Positions 53,014 through 61,255 of a stretch of 64,000 nt of DNA are shown here, piece by piece. Position 1 is the first letter of the stretch. Every line of letters starts with the position of its first letter. Origin of the DNA: Fodinibius sp052060035 (lineage in GTDB: Bacteria > Bacteroidota > Rhodothermia > Balneolales > Balneolaceae); contig NZ_JBPOEA010000008.1 in NCBI RefSeq assembly GCF_052060035.1, forward strand, positions 1-64,000. Reading direction: 5' to 3'. The position numbers and the translations under genes are program-made. The notes under the pieces were generated by a model, which worked only from the letters and a program-made list of their open reading frames with translations, did no database searches and was not told where the DNA came from.

Positions 53014-53793
53014 ATGAAAATTGTAAAGAATTTTATTCCACCAACCGAATCTACGCCTTTTAATCCGGCCAAAACTGTTGAAATCCCAGCCGGGGGCACC
53101 GGACATATTATGATGAATGGCATGGGCGGGGAAAGTTTTGGCGTCCGAAAGATATTGCCCTATGCCTTGGATATGAACAAGGTGTTTGTCTCCGCTCGTC
53201 TTAATGAAGACCTGTACCTGTTTCGCGACCTGCAGCTTTCCGTAGTACACCGGCTGTTCCACCACATTGATGGATTGTTAGCCCCATTTATTATCCAAAA
53301 AAGTAACAGCCTGGTCTTCGAGCTGACCAATACCCACAACGCGGCCCAGACGGTGAACATCCAGCTGGTTGGCTACGATCATTACAGCCTTACCAAGCTG
53401 ATCAACATCTACGCCGACATTGGCAGTCCGATGCCCCAACCACGCTTTCTCTACGGGCAAGCCGCATTGGCCCCGGGTGCAGTCAATATCGATATGGGCG
53501 TCAAAGCCAAAAGCATCGACGTAGAAGCCCGACGCCTGGCCATGAGCAGCGACCGACCGGGCGATATCACTGCCAGCCTGAAAGTCTATAATACGACTAT
53601 CCGCAACGAGGTCTTCCTGGAGCAGATTAACGACGAGTTCGGCCAGTTCTATGCCAATGTCCCCTTTATCATTGGCTCCAACATGCCGTTTCAGGTGTAC
53701 GCTTCAAACAAAGGAGCGCAGCAGGCTGGCGTAAGTTTTCTGTGTGAATCCTACGTGGTGCAGAAGTCCGAGCCGAACCCGCTGGAGGTATAA
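53014..53793 (+). CDS. Candidate small major capsid protein 2 (beta-rich)
   Basis: A 259-residue protein of alternating beta strands (SLVFELTNTHNAAQTVNIQL, VGYDHYSL) without membrane helix. The middle strands match the pattern seen in jelly-roll capsid or accessory shell proteins. Size and location beside the 206-residue candidate fit a two-protein capsid lattice. No HK97-type capsid, portal or terminase gene exists nearby. Fold inferred; a spike base is the alternative. Confidence 0.55.
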   Translation: MKIVKNFIPPTESTPFNPAKTVEIPAGGTGHIMMNGMGGESFGVRKILPYALDMNKVFVSARLNEDLYLFRDLQLSVVHRLFHHIDGLLAPFIIQKSNSLVFELTNTHNAAQTVNIQLVGYDHYSLTKLINIYADIGSPMPQPRFLYGQAALAPGAVNIDMGVKAKSIDVEARRLAMSSDRPGDITASLKVYNTTIRNEVFLEQINDEFGQFYANVPFIIGSNMPFQVYASNKGAQQAGVSFLCESYVVQKSEPNPLEV

Positions 53794-53796
53794 CAG

Positions 53797-54216
53797 ATGT
53801 GGAACAGCCTCATCCAGTCGCTTTGCGAGCTCACCCAGAAAATGGATGCCCTATTAGATCAACTCAAGGTAAATGCACCTTCCATCGGGATCGGAGCCGC
53901 CGGACGTATCGGGACCTCTATTTCCCCAGTCCTCAAGCAGGGGGCAAGTCCTATCAAACTCGTGAACGGCAACCCAATGCGCCTTGGGGTCATCATCCAA
54001 AATAACAGCGACGGAGAATTCATGGTCGCCCTGGACGAAAATCGCATCGACGACATGTACTATACGTTTCGGCTGAAGCCCGGGGAAACCCTGCACATGG
54101 ACGAGCGACAGTTTAAAGAGCTTTACAAAGGCGGCATGATGGGCCTGTGGGATGAGACTAGCGGAGCACTGGAAACCTCAAAAGCCCTCGTAACCGAAAT
54201 CTTCTGGACCACCTAG
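53797..54216 (+). CDS. Minor structural protein
   Basis: A 139-residue protein with a short N-terminal helix and a beta-rich core (MRLGVIIQNNSDGEFMVALD, YTFRLKPGETLHMDERQF), a pattern often seen in small virion-decorating proteins. A GGAGGT site precedes the ATG. It is 3 bp after the second capsid candidate and 1 bp before the next gene. Confidence 0.5.
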   Translation: MWNSLIQSLCELTQKMDALLDQLKVNAPSIGIGAAGRIGTSISPVLKQGASPIKLVNGNPMRLGVIIQNNSDGEFMVALDENRIDDMYYTFRLKPGETLHMDERQFKELYKGGMMGLWDETSGALETSKALVTEIFWTT

Positions 54217-54217
54217 C

Positions 54218-54769
54218 ATGAGCGAAATTACCGGCAAAGAGTTTTCCGAAGGATTTAAAATGCGCGTGGTCAGTGGCATGCTGGTCGACGGCTCTATCCA
54301 GGTATCTTGGGCCACCGGCAAAAAAGCCTCATCCCAAATGGATTGGGGCTTGGATCCAGAGAACCTGGCAACGACCCCTGAATATCACCGCGAGGCTGCG
54401 GAGATGGTCCGCTACCACACGCTCTATTTCCCCATCACCTACCTGGATGCCCGCCATTACTTCCGGGTTCGATCCAAGACCGCAGGTGGGCAGGTCGGCC
54501 AATCCCGTATTTACTCGGTTATTACCCCCAATGATGTCCAGCGGACTACCCAGTCTCCGACCGGCCAAGTCATCTTAGAGCTGCAACCTATTGACGAGCA
54601 AGAAGAGTATCTAGTTTGCACCCCAGTGACGGATATCCGAGCGGACCACCAGCCGGAAGCCATATCACAATCTCTTACAAGTGGACTATCAACGGATATA
54701 AACCTGTCAGAACTGACCGGAGCCACCAGCAGCAATGCCACGACCAACCCCATTACCATTATTACCTGA
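54218..54769 (+). CDS. Minor structural protein
   Basis: A 183-residue protein with a fibronectin-like beta segment (SGMLVDGSIQVSWATGKKAS, HYFRVRSKTAGGQVGQSRIY) and a Thr/Ser-rich tail. FN3-like folds commonly occur in virion surface proteins that touch the host. The stop precedes the next gene by 4 bp. Confidence 0.5.
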   Translation: MSEITGKEFSEGFKMRVVSGMLVDGSIQVSWATGKKASSQMDWGLDPENLATTPEYHREAAEMVRYHTLYFPITYLDARHYFRVRSKTAGGQVGQSRIYSVITPNDVQRTTQSPTGQVILELQPIDEQEEYLVCTPVTDIRADHQPEAISQSLTSGLSTDINLSELTGATSSNATTNPITIIT

Positions 54770-54773
54770 ACTT

Positions 54774-56225
54774 ATGAATACCATTAATCAAACCCTTTCT
54801 ATTGGCACACCCAAATCAGGGATGGACCTGTTTTGTAACGTTAGCATCGACGGGGAGCACCTGTTTCGGATGCACTGCGAGTCGTTCGTGGGCAACCTTC
54901 TGCGCGACGTTCACGGGATGATGCACGGCGGTAAGACGGATCGTCTGATTAGCCCCGGTGACGATTTCGTGCAGGACGGCAAAATTACATCCCTGCATAT
55001 TGTAGATGGGGCGCTGGAAATTTATAGCCAGTACTATCTGGAATATATATTTAACGGCATGAACGGGGTCAATCCCAACGGGGAAAAACCGGTGTGGGTA
55101 CACATCTGGGGGTGCAGCTCCGTCCCGCAGATCAACGGCACCTGGGAGATTGAAAGTACCCATGGCGATTATTATATCCGGCTGAAAGACGCGCCAACTA
55201 ACTTTGACCCAGCGATTTACGTAGCCGACCAGGCGCAAGTTATTGCCAAACACTACCATCCCATTACGACTACCGAAAGCTACTGCCCACCTTTTCGCGT
55301 TATTTTGCCCACGATTGGACAAGGCAATCGACCCGTGAGCATCTCTGACCTGGGACTCCACAACCCTATCGACGCGCTGCTGGCTCGTGGAGCTCGTACA
55401 GTTTCCGGCGTAGTTACCGACCAGCAAAAAAGCGTCTTTACCGTATCTGCCCCGTTTACCAACGACTCGGGGGGCGACCTTGCCATTACCGAAATGGGGC
55501 TGATGACGCATATCAACGTTAACCGCCATGAAATCAACACCATTGCCACCCTCTATGCCCGCGACGTACTGCCTGCAGCCCTGAACCTGCCCAATGGCAA
55601 AACACTGACCTTGGACTACGAGTGCCGGTTCGAACTCGAAAACTTTAATCAGAATACGGACCTCAACGGTTCCAACGGCGGGTTTACCGCTGAATTTGTG
55701 GGAGCACTGAGAAAACAAGCGGTCGAAAACACCAATACCAACTGGCGGGACTTGATGTGTATCACCGGTGGGGGCACCTCGATGACCTCTCTGGAACGGC
55801 GGGCGTCAGAAATCAACAAAGGGTGGCATCTGGGACTCCGACTGGGCCAAAGCAACAAATTTGTCTCAATGACAGACGCTGACCTTTCTCCCGATGCTAC
55901 CCAGGAGACTCCTTATAACCTCGGAGGCATTACACATGGCAGTGGAGACGGCCAGCTTATCCATCACGGAATGATCATCGATGACCAAGTAACGATTGAT
56001 GAAGCCGACAATGAAGCGTACTTCAACTTAGCTCGCGTATTTGAAAATCGCGGTGCTACCGACATCACCATTAAAGAGGTAGGGATTTACGCCAACCGTG
56101 GGGACGATTATGACGAGTGGGTGCCCAAGTTAGTAGCTCGTAAAGCCCTAGCACCCGCCGATCAGTTTACCATCATGGCCGGTCAAATGCGCAAAGTCAA
56201 TTACAAGATCAAGATGGTGGTGTAA
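54774..56225 (+). CDS. Spike or receptor-binding-like late protein with an internal duplication
   Basis: A 483-residue protein from the ATG at 54774; a start at 54735 would overlap the previous gene. Two units in the C-terminal two thirds share a pattern: FTNDSGGDLAITEMGL then LPNGKTLTLDYECRFE, and FENRGATDITIKEVGI then MAGQMRKVNYKIKMVV. Such duplicated beta units are common in trimeric spikes. No enzyme motif. It overlaps the transglycosylase gene by 1 bp. Confidence 0.55.
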   Translation: MNTINQTLSIGTPKSGMDLFCNVSIDGEHLFRMHCESFVGNLLRDVHGMMHGGKTDRLISPGDDFVQDGKITSLHIVDGALEIYSQYYLEYIFNGMNGVNPNGEKPVWVHIWGCSSVPQINGTWEIESTHGDYYIRLKDAPTNFDPAIYVADQAQVIAKHYHPITTTESYCPPFRVILPTIGQGNRPVSISDLGLHNPIDALLARGARTVSGVVTDQQKSVFTVSAPFTNDSGGDLAITEMGLMTHINVNRHEINTIATLYARDVLPAALNLPNGKTLTLDYECRFELENFNQNTDLNGSNGGFTAEFVGALRKQAVENTNTNWRDLMCITGGGTSMTSLERRASEINKGWHLGLRLGQSNKFVSMTDADLSPDATQETPYNLGGITHGSGDGQLIHHGMIIDDQVTIDEADNEAYFNLARVFENRGATDITIKEVGIYANRGDDYDEWVPKLVARKALAPADQFTIMAGQMRKVNYKIKMVV

Positions 56226-56785
56226 TGACCAGCTCATTTTCAATATCGTCCGAGCTTACCTATGCTCGTATTCGCGGGCTGATGGGATATTTCTCCGAAG
56301 CCTCTAGGCGCTATGGCGTGCCCCTTGCCTTATTGCTCGCTGTGGCTTCCCGTGAAAGCCGCATGGGGCTGGCCCTATCGGCTGACGGTACCGGAGATCA
56401 CGGTAACGGGGTAGGAATCATGCAGATCGACCGGCGATATCATCCCGGGTTTACCGAGAATCACAGCCCCTTTGACCACCAGGCCAATATTGATTATGGC
56501 GCTGAGTATCTGGCCAAACTGCTCAGGCAGTTCAACGGAAATACTGCCCAATCCGTTGCCGCCTATAACGCCGGTCCCAATAAAGTGCGTACCGCCATCT
56601 ACGCGGGCTTACCACCGGATTCGGTTACCACCGGAGGGGATTATAGCCATGATGTGCAGGAGCGAAAGAAGCTCATCAACGGGCTACTCGGCCTTTCCCA
56701 AGCAACCAGCTTGTCCATATACATCTTTCCGATGGCTGCTATCGCCTTTGCAACTTATAACTATATGACCACTCAACGCCCATGA
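56225..56785 (+). CDS. Tail-anchored lytic transglycosylase
   Basis: A 186-residue SLT/goose-type lysozyme-like enzyme with catalytic Glu44 (SRESRMG), GVGIMQID and AAYNAGPNKV, followed by a C-terminal membrane helix (about 163-181). It cuts peptidoglycan glycan strands. Held in the virion membrane, it would open the wall at infection, as known for internal-membrane phages; a lysis role is the alternative. Confidence 0.85.
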   Translation: MTSSFSISSELTYARIRGLMGYFSEASRRYGVPLALLLAVASRESRMGLALSADGTGDHGNGVGIMQIDRRYHPGFTENHSPFDHQANIDYGAEYLAKLLRQFNGNTAQSVAAYNAGPNKVRTAIYAGLPPDSVTTGGDYSHDVQERKKLINGLLGLSQATSLSIYIFPMAAIAFATYNYMTTQRP

Positions 56786-57231
56786 ACTCTGAATCACGTT
56801 ATATCTACGAAGAACCTACGGAAACCCAAGGATTGGGACGAATGCCGACGCGACCGACTATGCTTCGCCCGGTACTGGATGAACCTATGCCGCGCAATAG
56901 AGACCGGGAAAATAGGCCACGAATACGGCCACGACCTATCCCAAAACCAAAGCCTGTTCTTTTACCTCGGCCGGTTATTGACAAAAATCCGGTACCTGCT
57001 CCTCCAAAGCTGAAAATCAACACAGTTAAGAAAACCTCTACTCAAAAGTCACAGCCGACCACTAAATCCAAAACCACAAACAAATCTGCCAGCAAGCAGC
57101 AGCCTAATCCCCACAAGGATATCCCAGCGGGCACTTTTAGTATTGGCGGCATGCAGGTAAAGAAAACCCATGCGGCAATGGCAGGTGGCGGAATTGCAGG
57201 CAGCCTGCTTCTTTGGAAAATCCTCTTTTAA
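56782..57231 (+). CDS. Proline-rich tail-anchored protein
   Basis: A 149-residue protein. Residues 15-115 are Pro/Arg/Lys-rich and likely disordered (RPRIRPRPIPKPKPV), then one C-terminal membrane helix (about 131-148). The basic region might bind genome DNA beneath the membrane. It overlaps the transglycosylase gene by 4 bp. Confidence 0.5.
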   Translation: MNSESRYIYEEPTETQGLGRMPTRPTMLRPVLDEPMPRNRDRENRPRIRPRPIPKPKPVLLPRPVIDKNPVPAPPKLKINTVKKTSTQKSQPTTKSKTTNKSASKQQPNPHKDIPAGTFSIGGMQVKKTHAAMAGGGIAGSLLLWKILF

Positions 57232-57258
57232 AAACTCAAAACATTCAGGTGAAATACT

Positions 57259-57501
57259 ATGGAAACCTCTTTTGTAAATGAACAATCCTGTGGATGCGCT
57301 GGAAGCGGTCTTGCTGGTAATACCTCCCAATCCGGATGCGGTTGCACCGAAGGACTGGGAGAAGACAAAGCCCCAGAAACGCAAAAAGATCTTATCAGTG
57401 AAGCCAAAAAATACATTAACGGCGAAATACCGACCAGCTATAAGATTGCTGGTGGAGTAGCACTGATCCTCCTTCTCACCTTAGCCACGAGAGGAAACTA
57501 A
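57259..57501 (+). CDS. Small cysteine-rich tail-anchored protein
   Basis: An 80-residue protein with five cysteines in the first 30 residues (SCGCAGSG, SGCGCTEG) and one C-terminal membrane helix (about 59-76). The short Gly/Cys motif is unusual and may bind metal or form disulfides on the virion. Unknown function. Confidence 0.5.
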   Translation: METSFVNEQSCGCAGSGLAGNTSQSGCGCTEGLGEDKAPETQKDLISEAKKYINGEIPTSYKIAGGVALILLLTLATRGN

Positions 57502-57502
57502 T

Positions 57503-58036
57503 ATGAACAGAAATGATTACTTGGCCCTCCTCGACAGTTACGGCAATCATTTTTCGATCTCCGAATTCGAAGTCCAAGGTCCCGGCACCATTGGTCGCAT
57601 GGACATAGGCTTTTTACGGTCTTTTCTAGCTTGGCGCCAGTGGCACGGCATATCCACCCTTATTTCCTCGGCTTGGCGCAAAGGAGATCCGAAGTCCCAC
57701 GGCCAAGGCCTGGCTTTTGATGTCCTACTGTTTGACCAGTGGCTGGTCAGTCAACCGTCCGCGCTCCGGCATTGGCTGCTCGCAACCACCTGGGGATTTA
57801 ACGGCGTAGGCTTGTACTTTGATTGGAGCTACACCAACAAAGAAGGTAACAAAGTACCAGCTATCGGTTTGCACGTGGACGATTGGGCAGGGAACGGCTA
57901 TTCTCAGCGCCCGCTCCGTTGGCTCCGAATCGACGGCCAGTACTATTACCAATCGCTAACTCGTGGCGATTTTTACTGCAAAACCAATCGGCAAACCATT
58001 ACGCTGGATGAGGCGATCAAGAGGTACGCCTCATGA
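57503..58036 (+). CDS. M15-like peptidoglycan peptidase (endolysin-like)
   Basis: A 177-residue protein with the M15-type zinc ligands seen in SHGQGLAFD (about residues 65-73, His and Asp) and a late LHVDDW His. D-Ala-D-Ala or L-Ala-D-Glu peptidases of phages have this layout. It lacks a membrane helix, unlike the transglycosylase, so it may act as the endolysin. It overlaps the next gene by 4 bp. Confidence 0.7.
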   Translation: MNRNDYLALLDSYGNHFSISEFEVQGPGTIGRMDIGFLRSFLAWRQWHGISTLISSAWRKGDPKSHGQGLAFDVLLFDQWLVSQPSALRHWLLATTWGFNGVGLYFDWSYTNKEGNKVPAIGLHVDDWAGNGYSQRPLRWLRIDGQYYYQSLTRGDFYCKTNRQTITLDEAIKRYAS

Positions 58037-58392
58037 GCAACTCCCAATCCAGTGACTTTTTCCAAAAATACAAGGAGCTGATTGTTACCACGATTATCTG
58101 CCTATTTCTGACCGGTATCTACGATTCCATCAATAACCAGACCGCCGAAATTAAGAAATGGTATGAGCTGATGATTGGCATCAACGAGAAAGTGAAAGTA
58201 CAGGCCGACAACCTAAGTAAATTGGAGAAAAGCCTGGAAACCCATGTCCAGCGTACAGACAGTCGCTTTGATGATCATAACCAACGAATTCGATCCATTG
58301 AATTTGAAATCATTCCCCGACGGATAAATCAATACAAATCCTTAACTAAAGGAGACACCACTAATGCTGAGAATATTAACACCGATTATTAA
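58033..58392 (+). CDS. Small membrane protein with coiled coil, possible spanin or holin component
   Basis: A 119-residue protein with one N-terminal membrane helix (about 12-30) and a coiled-coil region (VQADNLSKLEKSLETHVQR). The topology resembles inner-membrane spanin or holin-assisting proteins. It sits between the M15 peptidase and two multi-helix membrane proteins, forming a lysis-like block. Confidence 0.5.
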   Translation: MSNSQSSDFFQKYKELIVTTIICLFLTGIYDSINNQTAEIKKWYELMIGINEKVKVQADNLSKLEKSLETHVQRTDSRFDDHNQRIRSIEFEIIPRRINQYKSLTKGDTTNAENINTDY

Positions 58393-58828
58393 GGCGGTCC
58401 CCACCTTAATTGGTCTTTTCAAAAACAGAACCCCTGAAAAAGGCCGAGGAATCGTAAAAAGTGGTATCGCAAGCCTCACCATTTCCGGGCTTATTTCAAC
58501 CGGCAGGCTATCTGCATCCGGAATTGATACGACCCTACTGCTCATTCTCTCCATCCTAGAGATAATCGGATATCTATACGGAATGATCGCTATATCATCG
58601 GGAGCCACGCAGATCAATCCTGTTGATGAATTGCTAAAAGGAAAAGGGGAAGGGTTATCAGACCTGCAGGCAAAAGTTTTAGGTCAGAAGTGGCTTCAGC
58701 AGATACAGGAAAATCAAAGTCATAGGATTCCCGGAAACTCCAGGCTTGATAATGACTACTCCGATCTAAAAGTCAAAGCCGAAGATATTTCCCAATACAA
58801 ATCCCATAAATCAAAGAAAAAACGATGA
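58364..58828 (+). CDS. Small integral membrane protein (holin-like)
   Basis: A 154-residue protein with about two or three hydrophobic segments in the first 90 residues (GIASLTISGLISTG, TLLLILSILEIIGYLYGMIA) and a polar, basic C-terminal half. A strong AAAGGAG site precedes the ATG; it overlaps the previous gene by 29 bp. Holin function is inferred from context. Confidence 0.5.
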   Translation: MLRILTPIIKAVPTLIGLFKNRTPEKGRGIVKSGIASLTISGLISTGRLSASGIDTTLLLILSILEIIGYLYGMIAISSGATQINPVDELLKGKGEGLSDLQAKVLGQKWLQQIQENQSHRIPGNSRLDNDYSDLKVKAEDISQYKSHKSKKKR

Positions 58829-59190
58829 TTACAATGCTACCTTTCTTATTCATTACTCTTTTAGTTCTATTCCCTGCAGACTGGCTATCAGGCCTGCTGG
58901 CTCCAAATAATTTGGCCGAAATTGGGGTGGCTATCCTTGGCATAATTGCCTTGTCAGCCTCAGTTCAAATTCGCGGGCTATTTGAGAAAGCCCAAGACAT
59001 TCTTCGCTTGTATGCCCAATACACAGATCCTAAAAGCGAGAAAGGAAGTAAGCTCTCTCCCAAAGAAAAAGAGCGCCTGCTAGATCTTTTCTTGCATGAG
59101 CTACGAATTGTTATTGATCAGTTTGGTGGGAAAATATTGATCCGTGTGGGGGGATTTATTCGGAAGGTATTCAATAAATTAGTTGGGTAG
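58825..59190 (+). CDS. Small membrane protein, last gene of the late operon
   Basis: A 121-residue protein with two N-terminal membrane segments (about 3-20 and 28-50) and a charged, helical C-terminal half (SPKEKERLLDLFLHELR). It overlaps its neighbour by 4 bp. Probably a lysis or membrane protein of the virus-like module. Confidence 0.45.
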   Translation: MITMLPFLFITLLVLFPADWLSGLLAPNNLAEIGVAILGIIALSASVQIRGLFEKAQDILRLYAQYTDPKSEKGSKLSPKEKERLLDLFLHELRIVIDQFGGKILIRVGGFIRKVFNKLVG

Positions 59191-59208
59191 CATAATCCCT
59201 TCTTTAAA

Positions 59209-59240
59209 AAAGCAGTCTCAATTAACAAAGACTGCTTTTT
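59209..59240 (+). terminator. Rho-independent terminator closing the late operon
   Basis: AAAGCAGTCT (59209-59218) pairs with AGACTGCTTT (59229-59238) and is followed by a T run, 18 bp after the last late gene. It marks the functional end of the virus-like module. Confidence 0.85.
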
Positions 59241-59289
59241 TTCCTCCCAGCTATTCCCTAACTTTGGATTTGATTTTAAAGAGTTTCAA

Positions 59290-59760
59290 ATGGAACAGAT
59301 CCGATCCACATATAAGAAAAGCCTCAAGGGCATCACGCTTGCCCTCCTTTTCCTGTTTGGAATACATTTTCTAAGCATTCACGGATTTGTTGACAGTCTT
59401 GTCTATTGTTTTGAAGAAAACGGGCAGATCAATATAGAGTCCGAGGTTAGTTCCATCTTCACTATTCCTGCTGAAGATGTAGTCCATGCTGAAGATCAGC
59501 ACGTTCATGAAGAACCTACCTTTAATGCTGTAGAAGATAGCCATCATGATGTATCACTATCCTTAATCTGTTCCAAAGAACAACAGACCACCCGGTTTGA
59601 TCAAGAACGAACGCTTAAATTTCTTGATGGAATTTTGAACAGTAAGGTTGAAAACCTCCCGCAATCACGGGTCTTTCAACTTGTTTCTTACGCCCCTCCC
59701 TTGATTGAGGATACGATAACAGCTTCGCTCAAAACGGTTGTCCGTATTCTCTACGACTAA
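59290..59760 (+). CDS. Small exported His-rich protein of the metal-efflux operon
   Basis: A 156-residue protein with an N-terminal signal or anchor helix (about 12-32), then a His/Glu/Asp-rich stretch (HAEDQHVHEEP, EDSHHD) that suggests metal binding in the periplasm. It is first in a co-oriented row with CzcC-, CzcB- and CzcA-like genes. Similar small leaders precede Czc/Cus operons in Bacteroidota. Function inferred. Confidence 0.55.
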   Translation: MEQIRSTYKKSLKGITLALLFLFGIHFLSIHGFVDSLVYCFEENGQINIESEVSSIFTIPAEDVVHAEDQHVHEEPTFNAVEDSHHDVSLSLICSKEQQTTRFDQERTLKFLDGILNSKVENLPQSRVFQLVSYAPPLIEDTITASLKTVVRILYD

Positions 59761-59879
59761 GTAGTTCCAGCCCTCTCCATATCGCCATTTCACTTGCAAG
59801 TAATGTAATCAGGTAAGGAACAGTTATATCCTGCCGGTTCTGCTTGCCCTCTATAACAGCAAAAATTGGCTGGAAAGAC

Positions 59880-61247
59880 ATGAAATTATTTAACTCCATA
59901 CTGGCCCTCGGCATGCTTGTGCTTGCTGCCGGTTGTGCCACAGAAGAAACCGTTATTGAACCACCATCAGAAAGCACGCTGGGAGACCAAACCTATGAGA
60001 CGTCCCCCGCCTTAAATCAGAATGTGAACCCGCAGGATACTGCATCCAAGGTCACTATTTCAGATACGCTAACCTTCTCGGATGCGCTGTCCAAAGCCCT
60101 GCTCGAAAACCCCCGGCTGCAAAGCTACGGCTGGCAGGTGCGCGTAAAGGAAGCCGAACGCATTCAGGCTTCCCTGCTTCCCAATCCAACACTCAATGCC
60201 GAGATGGAAAACTTTGGAGGCACGGGTCCTTTTGAAGGGTACGACGCCAGAGAAGTTACCGTCAAATTAGGACAGAAAATCCTGTTGGGCGCTGACCGAC
60301 TCAAGCGTAAACGGCTGGCCGGTGCCACCAAAAAGCTGGCCGGATGGGACTATGAAGCCCAACGGCTTGATGTGCTGACTGGTGTTACCAAGGCCTATAT
60401 CTCAGCACTGGAAGCTCAGCGCCAGTGGCAGCAGCAAAAAGAGCTGGTTGATGTCGCCCAAAACCTGTACAACTCTATCTCTGCCCAAGTGAAGGCCGGA
60501 AAAGTCTCCAAGCTGGCGCAGACCAAAGCACAAGTTGAGCTTTCCCGCGCAAAAATTGATCTAGAAAATGCCCGCAACCAATGGGAATCCGCTCGTAGTT
60601 CACTGGCTGCCTACTGGGGGAGCGAGCAACCACAGTTTCAACAATTAAAAGGAGAGCTGAGCATGCCTTCTGCCATCCCCGAATACGCCAAGGTGCAAAC
60701 CTATATCCAGCAAAATCCGGATGTGGCGCGGTGGGCTACCGAACTGCAGCAGCGCGAATCGGCGCTTGACCTCGCACAAGCCAGAGGCATTCCCGACATC
60801 ACCGTGAGCGGAGGATACAAACGCGCGGAGGATTTGGGTGCCAGCGCTGCCATTGTTGGCGTGTCTATCCCACTGCCTTTCTTTGATCGCAATCAGGGGA
60901 ATATCAAGGCAGCGAAGTATGAGTTGAGTCGCGTGCAGACCCAACGGGAAGCGGCCGTCACCCAAACCTACAAGGCCTTGCAAACAGCATACAATAAGCT
61001 CGATGCAGCTGCTCACGAAGTCAATCAACTGCAAGAGCAAGTATTACCCGGCGCTAAAACAGCTTTCGAAGCGGCCCAAATCGGTTACCGGCAGGGCAAG
61101 TTCGATTACCTGGAAGTACTTGATGCCCAGCGTACGCTCTTTTCGACGCGCACTCGCTACATTCAGGCCCTGGCCGAATACAACCGGGCCGTAGCCGAAG
61201 TGGAACGACTCGTAGGCACGCCCCTTTCTGAAATTTCTGCAAACTAA
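59880..61247 (+). CDS. CzcC-like TolC-family outer membrane channel lipoprotein
   Basis: A 455-residue protein from the ATG at 59880 (MKLFNS), which gives a clean lipoprotein signal (LVLAAGC). An earlier in-frame start would spoil the signal. Two long coiled-coil repeats of the outer membrane efflux protein family are visible (AQTKAQVELSRAKIDLENAR, RQGKFDYLEVLDAQR). It forms the outer channel of the tripartite metal pump with the two genes downstream. Confidence 0.85.
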   Translation: MKLFNSILALGMLVLAAGCATEETVIEPPSESTLGDQTYETSPALNQNVNPQDTASKVTISDTLTFSDALSKALLENPRLQSYGWQVRVKEAERIQASLLPNPTLNAEMENFGGTGPFEGYDAREVTVKLGQKILLGADRLKRKRLAGATKKLAGWDYEAQRLDVLTGVTKAYISALEAQRQWQQQKELVDVAQNLYNSISAQVKAGKVSKLAQTKAQVELSRAKIDLENARNQWESARSSLAAYWGSEQPQFQQLKGELSMPSAIPEYAKVQTYIQQNPDVARWATELQQRESALDLAQARGIPDITVSGGYKRAEDLGASAAIVGVSIPLPFFDRNQGNIKAAKYELSRVQTQREAAVTQTYKALQTAYNKLDAAAHEVNQLQEQVLPGAKTAFEAAQIGYRQGKFDYLEVLDAQRTLFSTRTRYIQALAEYNRAVAEVERLVGTPLSEISAN

Positions 61248-61255
61248 TTTTTTGA

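Noticed and set aside
38188..59190. Tailed prophage or conjugative element
   Set aside because: No terminase, portal, HK97 capsid, tail tube, tape measure, relaxase, coupling protein or VirB4-like gene could be found.
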